A DNA stretch of 22,314 nt from Anaerolineales bacterium UBA6663 (GCA_002455335.1 DKKP01000393.1:629-22942), one strand, 5' to 3'; shown: positions 8,528 through 16,807, counted from the first letter of the stretch. Numbers and translations are program-made. The notes: generated from the letters alone by a model not told the origin.

Positions 8528-8657
8528 GAGAATATCTCCAACGGAATGCGTGAGGACGGTTGACTTGACGGCGATCGTGCGACGAAAACGAACACGGCGA
8601 CGAACAGCGACAACACGACTCAGCAGCCATCCATTCATTCGTGGACATCGGCGACAT
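8505..8657 (-). CDS. Second Cys-containing upstream ORF, overlapping the binding-protein start
   Basis: This 50-codon ORF lies after the leader terminator and overlaps the first 23 bases of the binding-protein gene in another frame. Its ATG has one of the best ribosome sites in the region (AGGAG at 8670-8666, 8-nt spacing). The peptide carries a cluster CCRCSSPC, four cysteines in eight residues. I recognise no protein family. It could be a second, translation-level control element whose ribosomes cross the binding-protein start region. It could also be chance coding in the 5' leader. The strong ribosome site and the repeat of the Cys theme favour function. Confidence 0.45.
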   Translation of the reverse strand: MSPMSTNEWMAAESCCRCSSPCSFSSHDRRQVNRPHAFRWRYSHVIPSSY

Positions 8658-8708
8658 GACAATCTCTCCTCTTATGGAAGAACCGGACACGGCTCACGCC
8701 AGCGTGTG

Positions 8709-8745
8709 AAACAAAAACAGCCAACCCGGCCGGGTTGGCTGTTTT
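8709..8745 (-). terminator. Attenuator terminator upstream of the ABC-mtnK operon
   Basis: A perfect 32-nt palindrome (8714-8745, 16 base pairs, practically with a GGCC loop) is followed on the minus strand by TTTTTGTTTC. It lies between a Cys-rich leader ORF and the first structural gene, so it can only act by stopping transcription before the operon. The plus strand also has four Ts at the end of the stem, so weak bidirectional activity is possible. Confidence 0.88.
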
Positions 8746-8773
8746 CAGATCGTGGCGGAAACGAAAAGCCGTG

Positions 8774-8872
8774 CTAACGATCGATGCCCTGACCCCGGAA
8801 GCGCGTGGCGGCTGAGGAACACATGCTCCCCAGCTTGGCACAACACATCGCGGGACAGGACTTAACGGACAT
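8774..8872 (-). CDS. Cys-rich leader peptide A (32 aa) for the ABC-mtnK operon
   Basis: The ORF of 32 codons ends in TAG 28 bp before the attenuator palindrome. It contains the cluster SCPAMCCAKLGSMC with four cysteine codons. The ATG is only 8 nt after an extended -10-like sequence and lacks a clear ribosome site, so it may be translated nearly leaderless. A segment in its 3' half (CCGGGGT, 8798-8792) can pair with the ACCCGG of the terminator's 5' arm, an imperfect antiterminator. The same architecture occurs at four other units in the window, which is the main evidence that it is real. It is presumed to sense Cys-tRNA supply. Confidence 0.8.
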   Translation of the reverse strand: MSVKSCPAMCCAKLGSMCSSAATRFRGQGIDR

Positions 8873-8879
8873 GGGTGTG

Positions 8880-8888
8880 ATGCTAACA
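8880..8888 (-). promoter_or_regulatory. Putative extended -10 promoter for leader A
   Basis: On the minus strand TG-T-TAGCAT (8888-8880) forms an extended -10 element ending 7 nt before the leader A ATG. A TTGACA (8899-8894) is also present but only 8 bp upstream, so it cannot be its -35. The call rests on the similar short -10 to ATG distance seen at leaders B and D. Confidence 0.4.
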
Positions 8889-9024
8889 CAGGCTGTCAAG
8901 CGGTCTGTGGCCGATATGGTCCATCTTTTGTGTCACGAGCCTGGGCGATTCGACAGACGCCGCGCTTTCAGCCTTTGTGGCGTCGACAAAGTGTGGCCTT
9001 GGCACACGTGGGCGCATTTGCGTC

Positions 9025-9052
9025 TTGACTTTGGTTTGGGAACCTATATGAT
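9025..9052 (+). promoter_or_regulatory. Sigma-70-type promoter of the metY leader
   Basis: TTGACT (9025-9030) and TATGAT (9047-9052) are separated by 16 bp, a good vegetative-type promoter. Transcription would begin near 9059, only a few bases before the leader ATG at 9066. The segment between this promoter and that of leader A (8889-9024) is divergent intergenic DNA. It contains a small inverted repeat CTTTGT-N7-ACAAAG (8973-8991) that might be an operator; nothing else is recognised in it. Confidence 0.8.
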
Positions 9053-9065
9053 CTTGCGAACGCGT

Positions 9066-10537
<1,472 letters not shown>

Positions 10538-10542
10538 CGAAG

Positions 10543-10585
10543 GACGAAGGACGAAGGTTGAATGAGACAACCTTCGTCTTTCGTC
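10543..10585 (+). repeat. 18-bp hairpin made of ACGAAGG repeats
   Basis: After the metY stop come three tandem copies of ACGAAGG (10537-10557), followed by an inverted counterpart. Positions 10543-10560 pair with 10568-10585 almost perfectly (one G-T pair) around a 7-nt loop. The T-rich part is too short for a terminator. Such GACGAAGG-type palindromes look like dispersed extragenic repeats. It may serve as an mRNA stability element between metY and the next gene. Confidence 0.65.
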
Positions 10586-10619
10586 GTTGGTCCTTCGGCG
10601 TGAATGAAGTGAGCACATC

Positions 10620-11111
10620 ATGGCCAAGATCATCGACACGGCGGCGGAGCGATTGGAGATATTGGAGCGCTATCGTCGGATCGCGATGGTGGGGCTGAGC
10701 GGGAACCCGTATCGGCCGAGCCACTTCGCCGCGATCTACATGCTGGCGCAGGGCTATGACGTGACGCCCGTGAACCCGCGCGAGCAGCGGATCCTGGGCC
10801 GCGCGAGCTACCCGAGCCTGACGGCGCTGGCAGCGGCGGACGCGGGGGCTGTGGAGGTGGTGGATATCTTCCGCAACCCGGCGGATGTGCCTCCGATCGT
10901 GGACGAGGCGATTGTTGTGGGGGCGAAGGTGATCTGGATGCAACTGGGCGTGGTGCATCCGGAGGCCGCCGAGAAGGCGGTGGCGGCCGGGCTCGACGTG
11001 GTGATGGATCGCTGCGTCAAGATCGAGCATGCGCGCTTCTTCGGCGGCCTGAACGCTGTCGGGCTCAACACCGGTGTCGTCACCGCCCGACGCAGCCGAC
11101 TAAAGCTATAG
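10620..11111 (+). CDS. CoA-binding domain protein (YccU-like)
   Basis: The 163-residue protein is a single Rossmann-type CoA-binding domain (CoA_binding_2). Motifs are RIAMVGLSGNPYRPSH (about 20-35), YDVTPVNPREQRILG, VDIFRNPADVPPIVDEAI and VIWMQLGVVHPEAAEKA. The family is cytoplasmic and has no proven reaction. It often sits beside O-acetylhomoserine sulfhydrylase or is fused to it, which suggests a link to acyl-homoserine or CoA handling. It is co-oriented with metY, 82 bp downstream, with a repeat hairpin between. Its last codons hold the upstream edge of the next leader region. Confidence 0.88.
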   Translation: MAKIIDTAAERLEILERYRRIAMVGLSGNPYRPSHFAAIYMLAQGYDVTPVNPREQRILGRASYPSLTALAAADAGAVEVVDIFRNPADVPPIVDEAIVVGAKVIWMQLGVVHPEAAEKAVAAGLDVVMDRCVKIEHARFFGGLNAVGLNTGVVTARRSRLKL

Positions 11112-11127
11112 CCCTTAAGGAATGTTG

Positions 11128-11229
11128 ATGATGACGAACGAGCGTCCGAACCCCGTGCTGTGTCCCTGTTCGTGTGAACGCGGCCTCGTCGTGTGCTGTC
11201 GAGACGACCAGAGGCGTGATCGGATGTGA
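11128..11229 (+). CDS. Cys-rich leader peptide C (33 aa) for the cupin-RLP operon
   Basis: The ORF begins 16 bp after the CoA-binding gene. Three in-frame ATGs occur (11122, 11128, 11131); 11128 is chosen because AAGGA (11117-11121) lies 6 nt upstream. The peptide contains VLCPCSCERGLVVCC, five cysteine codons in thirteen. Its stop is 40 bp before an intrinsic terminator that precedes the cupin gene. Unlike leaders A, B and D it has a ribosome site, so it may be read from transcripts coming from metY as well as from a local promoter. I see no convincing promoter in the short gap. Confidence 0.8.
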   Translation: MMTNERPNPVLCPCSCERGLVVCCRDDQRRDRM

Positions 11230-11269
11230 GGTCCCCTGCAAACGCACGAGCCGTGCGGCCAATCTTCAG

Positions 11270-11302
11270 GAGCCACTCCATCCGGGTGGCTCTTTTGTTT
11301 TC
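11270..11302 (+). terminator. Attenuator terminator upstream of the cupin gene
   Basis: A 7-bp stem GAGCCAC/GTGGCTC (11270-11276 with 11286-11292), extendable by two pairs, is followed by TTTTGTTTTC. It lies 12 bp before the cupin ATG and 40 bp after the Cys leader. A small preceding hairpin, GCACG-agc-CGTGC (11244-11256), sits between them. Confidence 0.85.
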
Positions 11303-11313
11303 GAGGATCCGAC

Positions 11314-11712
11314 ATGAGTGTGATTCATCGTTTTACGGGGGTGATCGGCGCGCTGAATTGGGAAGGCGCGACGCATCGCGAGTACGACGCGCCGGGCGTA
11401 GTAGGGGCGTCGGGCAAGGTGTTGATCGGGCGCGACGACGGCGCCGACAACTTCGTCTTCCGCTACTTCAGGGTGCTGCCGGGCGGCAACACAGTGCTCG
11501 AACATCACCTGCACGACCATGGCGTGTTGATCCTGCACGGCAGAGCGCGGGTGCGGCTCGGAGAAGCGTTCTTTGAGGTCGGGCCAAATGACCTGATCTA
11601 CATCTCGCCGAACGACGTGCACCAGTTCCACACGCTCGGCGATGATCCCCTCGGCTTCCTGTGTGTCATCCCCAACAAAGACAGGCTCACTGTCGTTCGG
11701 CAGGAGGAGTAG
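11314..11712 (+). CDS. Single-domain cupin, candidate methylthio-sugar methylsulfurylase
   Basis: The 132-residue protein is a small cupin_2 barrel. The first metal motif reads LEHHLHDHGVLILHG (62-76), with several histidines able to bind a metal. The second motif contains PNDVHQF with His103. Known cupins of this size include isomerases, dioxygenases and sugar-binding proteins. In Rhodospirillum rubrum a small cupin removes methanethiol from 1-methylthioxylulose 5-phosphate, made by a RuBisCO-like protein. Here an RLP closes the same gene run, and the operon has a Cys leader, so that function is the leading guess. Homology to that particular cupin was not tested. First gene after the attenuator. 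Confidence 0.82.
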   Translation: MSVIHRFTGVIGALNWEGATHREYDAPGVVGASGKVLIGRDDGADNFVFRYFRVLPGGNTVLEHHLHDHGVLILHGRARVRLGEAFFEVGPNDLIYISPNDVHQFHTLGDDPLGFLCVIPNKDRLTVVRQEE

Positions 11713-11717
11713 CCGTC

Positions 11718-12248
11718 ATGTCGCACGACATCGCCGAAGACGAGATCGCCATCCTGCCGGAACTGATCCTCACCAACCTGGCGGCGAGCTCACGAACCAA
11801 GGTCATCACGGCGCTGGCAATGTTGCTGGAGCGTCACCAGATCGTTAAGCCGGGCGTGGCCTCGGCTCTTGTTTCGCGTGAGCGTCTGCTCCCGGCCGGG
11901 GTGGCGACGCTTGTGCCGGTTGCGCTGTGCCACGCCGAACGCGCCCAGATCCGACGAAGCGCCCTGGCATTCGCGACCCTCCAAAAGCCGGTGTTCTTTC
12001 GTGAATTGAACCGACCCGGGCGTTTTGTGTCGGTGGAAGCCGTATGTGTGCTCGCCATCGCCGATCCCGTTCGGCATCTGCACGCCTATCAGCGTTTGGT
12101 GGTTCTGTTTCAGCAAGCGGGTGTGAGGGAACTGTGGCGCGTGACTCCGTCGCCGGGTCGGATCGCGTCTGTGTTGCGAGACGTTCTCTTGAGTTCAACG
12201 CCCGTTCCCTGGAGCGAGATCGGGCGCGCAAGCACGAGGGCAACGTGA
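11718..12248 (+). CDS. PTS EIIA-like protein (fructose/galactitol type)
   Basis: The 176-residue product has the PTS EIIA type-2 fold. ELILTNLAASSRTKVITALA at the N-terminus, the block VALCHAERAQIRRSALAFATL with the presumed phospho-acceptor His72, and VLAIADPVRHLHAYQRLVVLFQ resemble GatA-type domains. The usual VALPH around the histidine reads VALCH. No EIIB, EIIC, HPr or EI is in the window, so this may be a regulatory remnant rather than part of a sugar PTS. The start has GGAGGAG 8 nt upstream, only 5 bp after the cupin stop. Its stop overlaps the next start (TGATG), indicating coupling. Confidence 0.8.
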   Translation: MSHDIAEDEIAILPELILTNLAASSRTKVITALAMLLERHQIVKPGVASALVSRERLLPAGVATLVPVALCHAERAQIRRSALAFATLQKPVFFRELNRPGRFVSVEAVCVLAIADPVRHLHAYQRLVVLFQQAGVRELWRVTPSPGRIASVLRDVLLSSTPVPWSEIGRASTRAT

Positions 12249-13336
12249 TGGAACGTCATCGGCGCATGCGAGCGGCCGTCATCCGCGGTGACGGAGAGAT
12301 ATGCATCGAAGAGCGGCCGTTGCCGGCTGTCGGCCCGGGTGAGCTTCTGATCAAAACCGAGGTCTGTGGTGTCGGCCTCGACGATGAGCGACGGGCCGGG
12401 TCACGCTCGCGGGCCGGCTACGTGATGGGCCGAGAGGCCACCGGACGCGTCGCTCAGATCGGCTCAGGTGTCGACGCCTTTGAGGAAGGCGATCGGGTCT
12501 TCGTCATCTCGCGTGTGCCGTGTCAACGTTGCCGTGAATGTCGGCGTGGGCGCATGTCTCTTTGCGTTCAGGCCCGGCTTCCAGTCATCGAGCCGGGCGG
12601 GTTCGCCGAGTACTTTCGGGTGTCGGCCGAGACCGTCCCCTACGGCGTGTGGCGTTTGCCCGCTTCGCTGTCGTTCGAAATCGGCACTTTGGTCGAGCCG
12701 ATAGCTGACGTGGTTCGCGGGGCAGCACTGGCTTCCATACGACCCGGCGACATCGTCGCCGTCGTGGGCCTCGGGTTCGTTGGCATGGCCTACCTGCAGG
12801 TCTTGAAGCGCAGTCCCGCCAGTCGTCTCATCGGCCTCGACTACAGCGCCTGGCGTCGCCGTCGCGCAAGACAGGCTGGCGCGCACGTCGTGATCGACCC
12901 ACGTCTGGAGCCGGCTCGCGACATCGTCTTTGCGACGAATGACGGTCGCGGCGCTGACGTGGTCGTGGTCGCCACCCCTTATCGTACAGATTGGGATCTG
13001 GCTTTCGACCTGTGCGCGAAGGGCGGGCACCTCCACCTCGCCGTGCCTCCGCGCGACGACTGGCGGTGGTCGGTCCCGCCGGGCCGATTGTTCGCCGACG
13101 AACTGCGCGTCACGGCCGGCGGACCGGCCGCGCCCACCGAGATCCAGGCGGTCCTCGACCTGCTCACCGGCGCCCGTTTCGACGCGAACGATCTCATCAC
13201 GCATCGATTTGGCCTTGCCGAGATCGAGGCAGCGTTCGAGCTGGAACAGGCGGCCGATGCGTCGCTCAAAGCCGTCGTCTTCCCGGCCAGCAATCATCTG
13301 GCCAGCACGGAGGTTCTCTATGACGCCGTTATCTGA
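12248..13336 (+). CDS. Medium-chain alcohol/polyol dehydrogenase-like protein with altered zinc site
   Basis: The 362-residue protein is a zinc-type medium-chain dehydrogenase. The four structural-zinc cysteines are intact in PCQRCRECRRGRMSLC (Cys92, 95, 98, 106). The catalytic-site Cys40 is present, but the usual GHE motif is GRE (61-63), replacing a zinc-binding histidine by arginine. The NAD-binding loop is VVGLGFVGMAYL. Polyol and threonine dehydrogenases are the nearest type. The altered histidine makes the catalytic metal doubtful. It may oxidise a sugar alcohol or methylthio-sugar derivative, which is inference. The start overlaps the EIIA stop; an ATG six codons later is an alternative. 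Confidence 0.83.
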   Translation: MERHRRMRAAVIRGDGEICIEERPLPAVGPGELLIKTEVCGVGLDDERRAGSRSRAGYVMGREATGRVAQIGSGVDAFEEGDRVFVISRVPCQRCRECRRGRMSLCVQARLPVIEPGGFAEYFRVSAETVPYGVWRLPASLSFEIGTLVEPIADVVRGAALASIRPGDIVAVVGLGFVGMAYLQVLKRSPASRLIGLDYSAWRRRRARQAGAHVVIDPRLEPARDIVFATNDGRGADVVVVATPYRTDWDLAFDLCAKGGHLHLAVPPRDDWRWSVPPGRLFADELRVTAGGPAAPTEIQAVLDLLTGARFDANDLITHRFGLAEIEAAFELEQAADASLKAVVFPASNHLASTEVLYDAVI

Positions 13337-13781
13337 AGCCTTGAACGCTCTTCCTGGCGGATCGGAGACGCATCGCGCGAATCTGAAGACCTTGCTCGCC
13401 CAGCGCGCGCAGGCGCGTGTCATCGCAGCCGATCCGGGTGAATCAATGCAACACGTCATCCGTCGGTTACGAGCTCATCACATCTCGCAGATGCCCGTGA
13501 TCTCGGCCGGCGGCAAGCTGCTTGGCCTCGTCACGGAGACCGATCTGTTGGACCGGGTTCGTAACCCCTCACATGTCGTGGACCTCGACGTGCCGGTCTC
13601 GACCGTGATGCGCGAGCATCCGCCGACGGTCACCGTCAGCACGCCGCTCGAGCAGGCGCTGCGCCTCGGCGCGCAAGGGGATCCCATCGTCGTGTTGGAA
13701 GGCGAACGCGTGATCGGCCTGATCACAGCGATCGACCTCCTGGATTATCTGGCCACCGGCGCTTCGCTTCCGGTTGAATAG
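13320..13781 (+). CDS. Stand-alone CBS-pair protein
   Basis: The 153-residue protein consists of a short N-terminal stretch and two CBS motifs (about 37-85 and 95-150), seen in ISQMPVISAGGKLLGLVTETDLLD and PIVVLEGERVIGLITAIDLLDYL. CBS pairs bind adenosine-containing ligands such as AMP, ATP or S-adenosylmethionine and usually regulate partner proteins. In this sulfur-linked operon a SAM- or MTA-type ligand is plausible but unproven. Its ATG lies 16 bp inside the dehydrogenase gene, with GGAGG five bases upstream. Confidence 0.88.
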   Translation: MTPLSEALNALPGGSETHRANLKTLLAQRAQARVIAADPGESMQHVIRRLRAHHISQMPVISAGGKLLGLVTETDLLDRVRNPSHVVDLDVPVSTVMREHPPTVTVSTPLEQALRLGAQGDPIVVLEGERVIGLITAIDLLDYLATGASLPVE

Positions 13782-13911
13782 CGACGACATGATCACCCGG
13801 TTGCATCGCCGACCACCGCAAGGAGGTGTCCATTACGACGATCACTCCGACTCCCTGACAACCGCATCGATTGTTCAATCGCTTGACCTTATTCCTGAAG
13901 GAGATCTCATC
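13782..13911 (+). other. Intergenic stretch with an orphan strong ribosome site
   Basis: This 130-bp gap contains AAGGAGGTG (13820-13828), a near-perfect Shine-Dalgarno, but no ATG at the right distance. A GTG (13826) overlapping it, or an ATT at 13832, would open only about ten codons ending in TGA at 13858. No hairpin with a T-run is seen, so the operon is probably continuous into the next gene. Confidence 0.4.
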
Positions 13912-14442
13912 ATGACCGCCACATCCCCTGACTCGACGGCGTCGACGCCCGTCGCCCGACCCGCTTCGAAGCTCTGGCAGTTTGGCACACGCGAAGTCGT
14001 CTACGCCGCGATCGGCGCCGCCCTGTACGGCGTGTTGTCCTGGGCGACGAACGCGTTTCCGCTCCCAGCTGCCGGAAACGTCAGCTTCCGGCCCGCCGTC
14101 GCTGTGTTGGTGCTCTTCGGCACGGCGTTCGGTCCGTGGGTGGGGCTCATCGCGGGTCTGGTCGGCAACACCATCGGCGACGCGCTGACGGGTTGGGGCC
14201 TGTATTGGAACTGGAGCGTCGGCAACGGCCTGATCGGCCTGATCCCGGGCCTCGCCGTCGGTCTGATCACGAACTACCGCCGCCCGCGCGACATCGCTCT
14301 CGGCGTCGGCTTCGGATTGGCCGGCAGCTTCGTCGGATTGCTGTTCGCGTCGCTGACCGAGATCCTGACCAGCGGGATCGATCTCAGCACGGCCCTGGGC
14401 GGTTGGGCGGCCCTTCCGGGTGCTGGAGCCATCGAGCCTTGA
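13912..14442 (+). CDS. ECF transporter S component
   Basis: The 176-residue membrane protein has five or six hydrophobic segments and the layout of energy-coupling-factor substrate-binding (S) subunits. Characteristic parts are REVVYAAIGAALYGVLSW, FGPWVGLIAGLVGNTIGDAL and YWNWSVGNGLIGLIPGLAVG. S components capture vitamins or similar small molecules and depend on a shared T subunit and ATPases. None is encoded here, so it probably uses a module elsewhere. The ligand is unknown. Its place in a sulfur-type operon suggests a sulfur-containing or thiamine-related compound. The start has AAGGAGA about 7 nt upstream. Confidence 0.85.
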   Translation: MTATSPDSTASTPVARPASKLWQFGTREVVYAAIGAALYGVLSWATNAFPLPAAGNVSFRPAVAVLVLFGTAFGPWVGLIAGLVGNTIGDALTGWGLYWNWSVGNGLIGLIPGLAVGLITNYRRPRDIALGVGFGLAGSFVGLLFASLTEILTSGIDLSTALGGWAALPGAGAIEP

Positions 14443-14452
14443 AGGGTGTTCG

Positions 14453-15436
14453 ATGGGCTTGCGGGCAAAGGGAGGGACCGTGACTCAATCACTTGAGGAA
14501 CTACCCGGCTCATGGGTCGGGGCGTCATTCGAGACCGTCGGGTTGACTCGCCGGACGTGGCTCGGCGCCACGAGCGTGCTTGACGAGCGCACGACGGCGT
14601 TCCAGCATCTGGTCGTCGCGGAAGTGCCGGGATATGGCACGACCTTGTTTCTGGATGGCACTGTGCAACTCGCTGCCAGCGACGAGGCTGTCTACCATGA
14701 ACGCCTGGCACTGGTGCCTGTGCTGGCTCATCCGCGGCCCGCGAAGGTCTTGATCCTGGGAGGCGGCGACGGGTGCGCGGCACGCGAGGTCCTGCGCATT
14801 CCCGACGTCGAGGAGGTGACCGTGGTCGACATCGACCCTGAGGTGGTGGCGTCGAGCCGTGTTCACCTGCGCCACCTGAATCGCGGCAGCCTTGACGATC
14901 CGCGCGTCAGGGTCTTCGGCGTCGACGCGCGCCAATTCCTGACCGCCGAACGGCTGGCGGAGGTCGACGTCGTGATCGTCGACTTTCTCGACGCCTATTC
15001 CGAGGACGAGCTGCAGTTGTACGACGAGGTGTTGCGCGGGTTGGCGACGCACGTCGGCCGCAACACGCTCATCAGCCTGCACGGCGATCTGGGTCAGCCG
15101 GGTATCTGGCCGGGCTGGCGCGTGTATGCCCTGGCCGCCCGCTACTTTAGCCGCGTCGAAATCCATTCGGCCTATCTCGAAAGCTACACCGGCGATTGGG
15201 GGTTCATTCTGGCCGGTCAGGATCCCGATTGGGTGCTGCGTCTGGCATCAGCCGCGCTGACGCAACGGGCTCAGGTGCTCACCGAACCTCCGGATACCCT
15301 TGGGTTGGCCGGGTTCATCGCTCGCCTGGGTCTCTCGCCGGCACAGCAGCGGCTCATCGGGCGGGTCAGTGAGGACCCGCTGAAGCTGCCCGCTGACCTG
15401 GCAAGCGAGTCGCGCTGGATCGACCTGAGAGCCTGA
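14453..15436 (+). CDS. Spermidine-synthase-fold (polyamine aminopropyltransferase-like) protein
   Basis: The product is 327 residues from the ATG; a GTG nine codons later (14480) behind GGGAGGG is an equally good start. It has the spermidine synthase fold: LFLDGTVQLAASDEAVYHE, SAM-site VLILGGGDGCAAREVL (99-114), then VTVVDIDPEVV. The family catalytic D-x-T-D-P reads DFLDAY (177-182). A true spermidine synthase uses decarboxylated SAM and releases methylthioadenosine, the parent of methylthioribose, which would suit this operon. The altered catalytic motif means it could instead be a related SAM-dependent enzyme. The start lies 10 bp after the ECF gene stop. Confidence 0.82.
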   Translation: MGLRAKGGTVTQSLEELPGSWVGASFETVGLTRRTWLGATSVLDERTTAFQHLVVAEVPGYGTTLFLDGTVQLAASDEAVYHERLALVPVLAHPRPAKVLILGGGDGCAAREVLRIPDVEEVTVVDIDPEVVASSRVHLRHLNRGSLDDPRVRVFGVDARQFLTAERLAEVDVVIVDFLDAYSEDELQLYDEVLRGLATHVGRNTLISLHGDLGQPGIWPGWRVYALAARYFSRVEIHSAYLESYTGDWGFILAGQDPDWVLRLASAALTQRAQVLTEPPDTLGLAGFIARLGLSPAQQRLIGRVSEDPLKLPADLASESRWIDLRA

Positions 15437-15462
15437 CGTTTTCACCAAAACAGGAGACAGAC

Positions 15463-16011
15463 ATGCCCCGCATCCCGACCCTTGAACGCGCTGAACTGAT
15501 CGGCGAGGTGGCCGATGTGTTCGATGATGGCGTCGTTCGCTACAGTCGCATGACGAACATGAAGCGCACGCTCCTGCATTCGTTACCGGCCTATCATGCC
15601 CTGATGACGTGGTATCCGTTGTTCGACACGATCAAGGCCTTCATCGGGGAGCGGGCGGCGATCATCTTCGCGCACGCCATCTCGGCTGAGAGCGATTGTC
15701 TGATCTGTACGACGTTCATGCGTCGCGTTCTCATCAACTGGGGCGAAGACCCCTCGAGCCTGGCGCTCGACGAACGCGGCGAAGCCCTTGTGGACTTTGG
15801 CCGCGCCATCGCGCGTCAGGGGAATCGCATACCGTCGGACCTGTACTTGAAGCTGGAGAACTGGTTCACCGCCGAGCAGATCGTGGCTCTGACCGGCTTC
15901 GCGTCGTTGATGATCGCCACGAACGTGGTCAACAACGCGCTCGAGATCGACCTCGACGAGTACCTGTACGCCTTCAAGGCGCCCGAGTCGGGAGGCGTAC
16001 ATGCCCAGTGA
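15463..16011 (+). CDS. AhpD/carboxymuconolactone-decarboxylase-like protein with CxxC
   Basis: The 182-residue all-helical protein resembles the AhpD/CMD superfamily. It keeps the redox-type pair CLIC (Cys79, Cys82) in SAESDCLICTTFMRR, the place of the AhpD catalytic cysteines. Members act as alkylhydroperoxidase partners, decarboxylases or reductases; the substrate here is not recognised. A thiol-disulfide role in handling the released thiol would fit the context but is speculative. The start has AGGAGA about 7 nt upstream and lies 26 bp after the previous gene. Its end overlaps the next gene by 11 bp. Confidence 0.72.
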   Translation: MPRIPTLERAELIGEVADVFDDGVVRYSRMTNMKRTLLHSLPAYHALMTWYPLFDTIKAFIGERAAIIFAHAISAESDCLICTTFMRRVLINWGEDPSSLALDERGEALVDFGRAIARQGNRIPSDLYLKLENWFTAEQIVALTGFASLMIATNVVNNALEIDLDEYLYAFKAPESGGVHAQ

Positions 16012-16807
16012 CTTCGACGGCCAGGTCGCTTTCGTGACGGGCGCGGCCCATGGTCAGGGTCGCGCCACAGCGCTGGCCCTCGCGCGCGAAGGTGCCCGCA
16101 TCGTGGCGTTCGACGTCGCTCGCCAGCTCGAGCACCCAGGGTACGCGCTCGGCGCCCCCGAGGATCTGCAGAGCCTTCACGACGAAGTCGTCGCGGCGGG
16201 CAGCGAAGCCCTTATCTGGCGCGGTGACGTGCGCGACGACTCGGCGATCTCGGCCGCTGTGAAGGCCGCCATCGGTCGCTTCGGCAAGATCGACATCCTC
16301 TTCAACAACGCCGGCATCTGTTTCTACGGGCTCTCGCACGAACTCAGCGAAGACGCCTGGGATGCCATGCTCGACATCAACCTCAAAGGCGCCTGGCTGA
16401 TCGGACGTCGGATCATTCCACACATGCGGGAGCGACGGTCGGGCGTGATCATCAACAATGCCTCGATCGCCAGCTTTCGCGGCATGAATCGACTCTCGCA
16501 CTACGCGGCGTCGAAGTGGGGCCTCACCGGGTTAAGCAAGTCATGGGCGATCGAGCTGGCGCCATTTGGCATCCGGGTCGTGTCGATCCACCCGACCGGC
16601 GTCAACACGCCCATGAATGACGGCCTGGCTGCGCTCGAAGGCAAGACCCCGACCGAAATCGCCGAGGCATCGGCCGGCAATCTGCTGCCCGTGCCCTGGA
16701 TCGAGGCCGAAGACGTGGCCGAGGCGGTGCTGTATCTGGCCTCGCACCGCGCCCGCTTCGTGACGGGTTCGCCGTTCGTCATCGACGCAGGATTGTTGAC
16801 TCGCTGA
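16001..16807 (+). CDS. Short-chain dehydrogenase/reductase
   Basis: The 268-residue classical SDR has the cofactor loop TGAAHGQG (13-20), NNAG (102-105), and the catalytic Ser in NNASIAS, Tyr168 and Lys172 in HYAASKWG. The insert with YALGAPEDLQSL (about 48-59) resembles the mycofactocin-associated SDR group, in which the nicotinamide is tightly bound; that likeness was not tested. It probably oxidises a hydroxyl of a sugar-derived intermediate. The ATG lies in the last codons of the CMD-like gene behind GGGAGGC. Confidence 0.9.
   Translation: MPSDFDGQVAFVTGAAHGQGRATALALAREGARIVAFDVARQLEHPGYALGAPEDLQSLHDEVVAAGSEALIWRGDVRDDSAISAAVKAAIGRFGKIDILFNNAGICFYGLSHELSEDAWDAMLDINLKGAWLIGRRIIPHMRERRSGVIINNASIASFRGMNRLSHYAASKWGLTGLSKSWAIELAPFGIRVVSIHPTGVNTPMNDGLAALEGKTPTEIAEASAGNLLPVPWIEAEDVAEAVLYLASHRARFVTGSPFVIDAGLLTR

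Noticed and set aside
8894..8899. TTGACA as the -35 of leader A
   Set aside because: It lies only 8 bp from the TAGCAT element, and no -10 is found at 16-18 bp, so I treat it as coincidental.
11112..11313. SAM riboswitch or T-box in the leaders of sulfur genes
   Set aside because: None of the conserved cores of SAM-I, SAM-II or T-box RNAs that I know can be seen in any of the five leaders, whereas Cys-codon ORFs are present in all. A different aptamer cannot be excluded without a covariance-model search.
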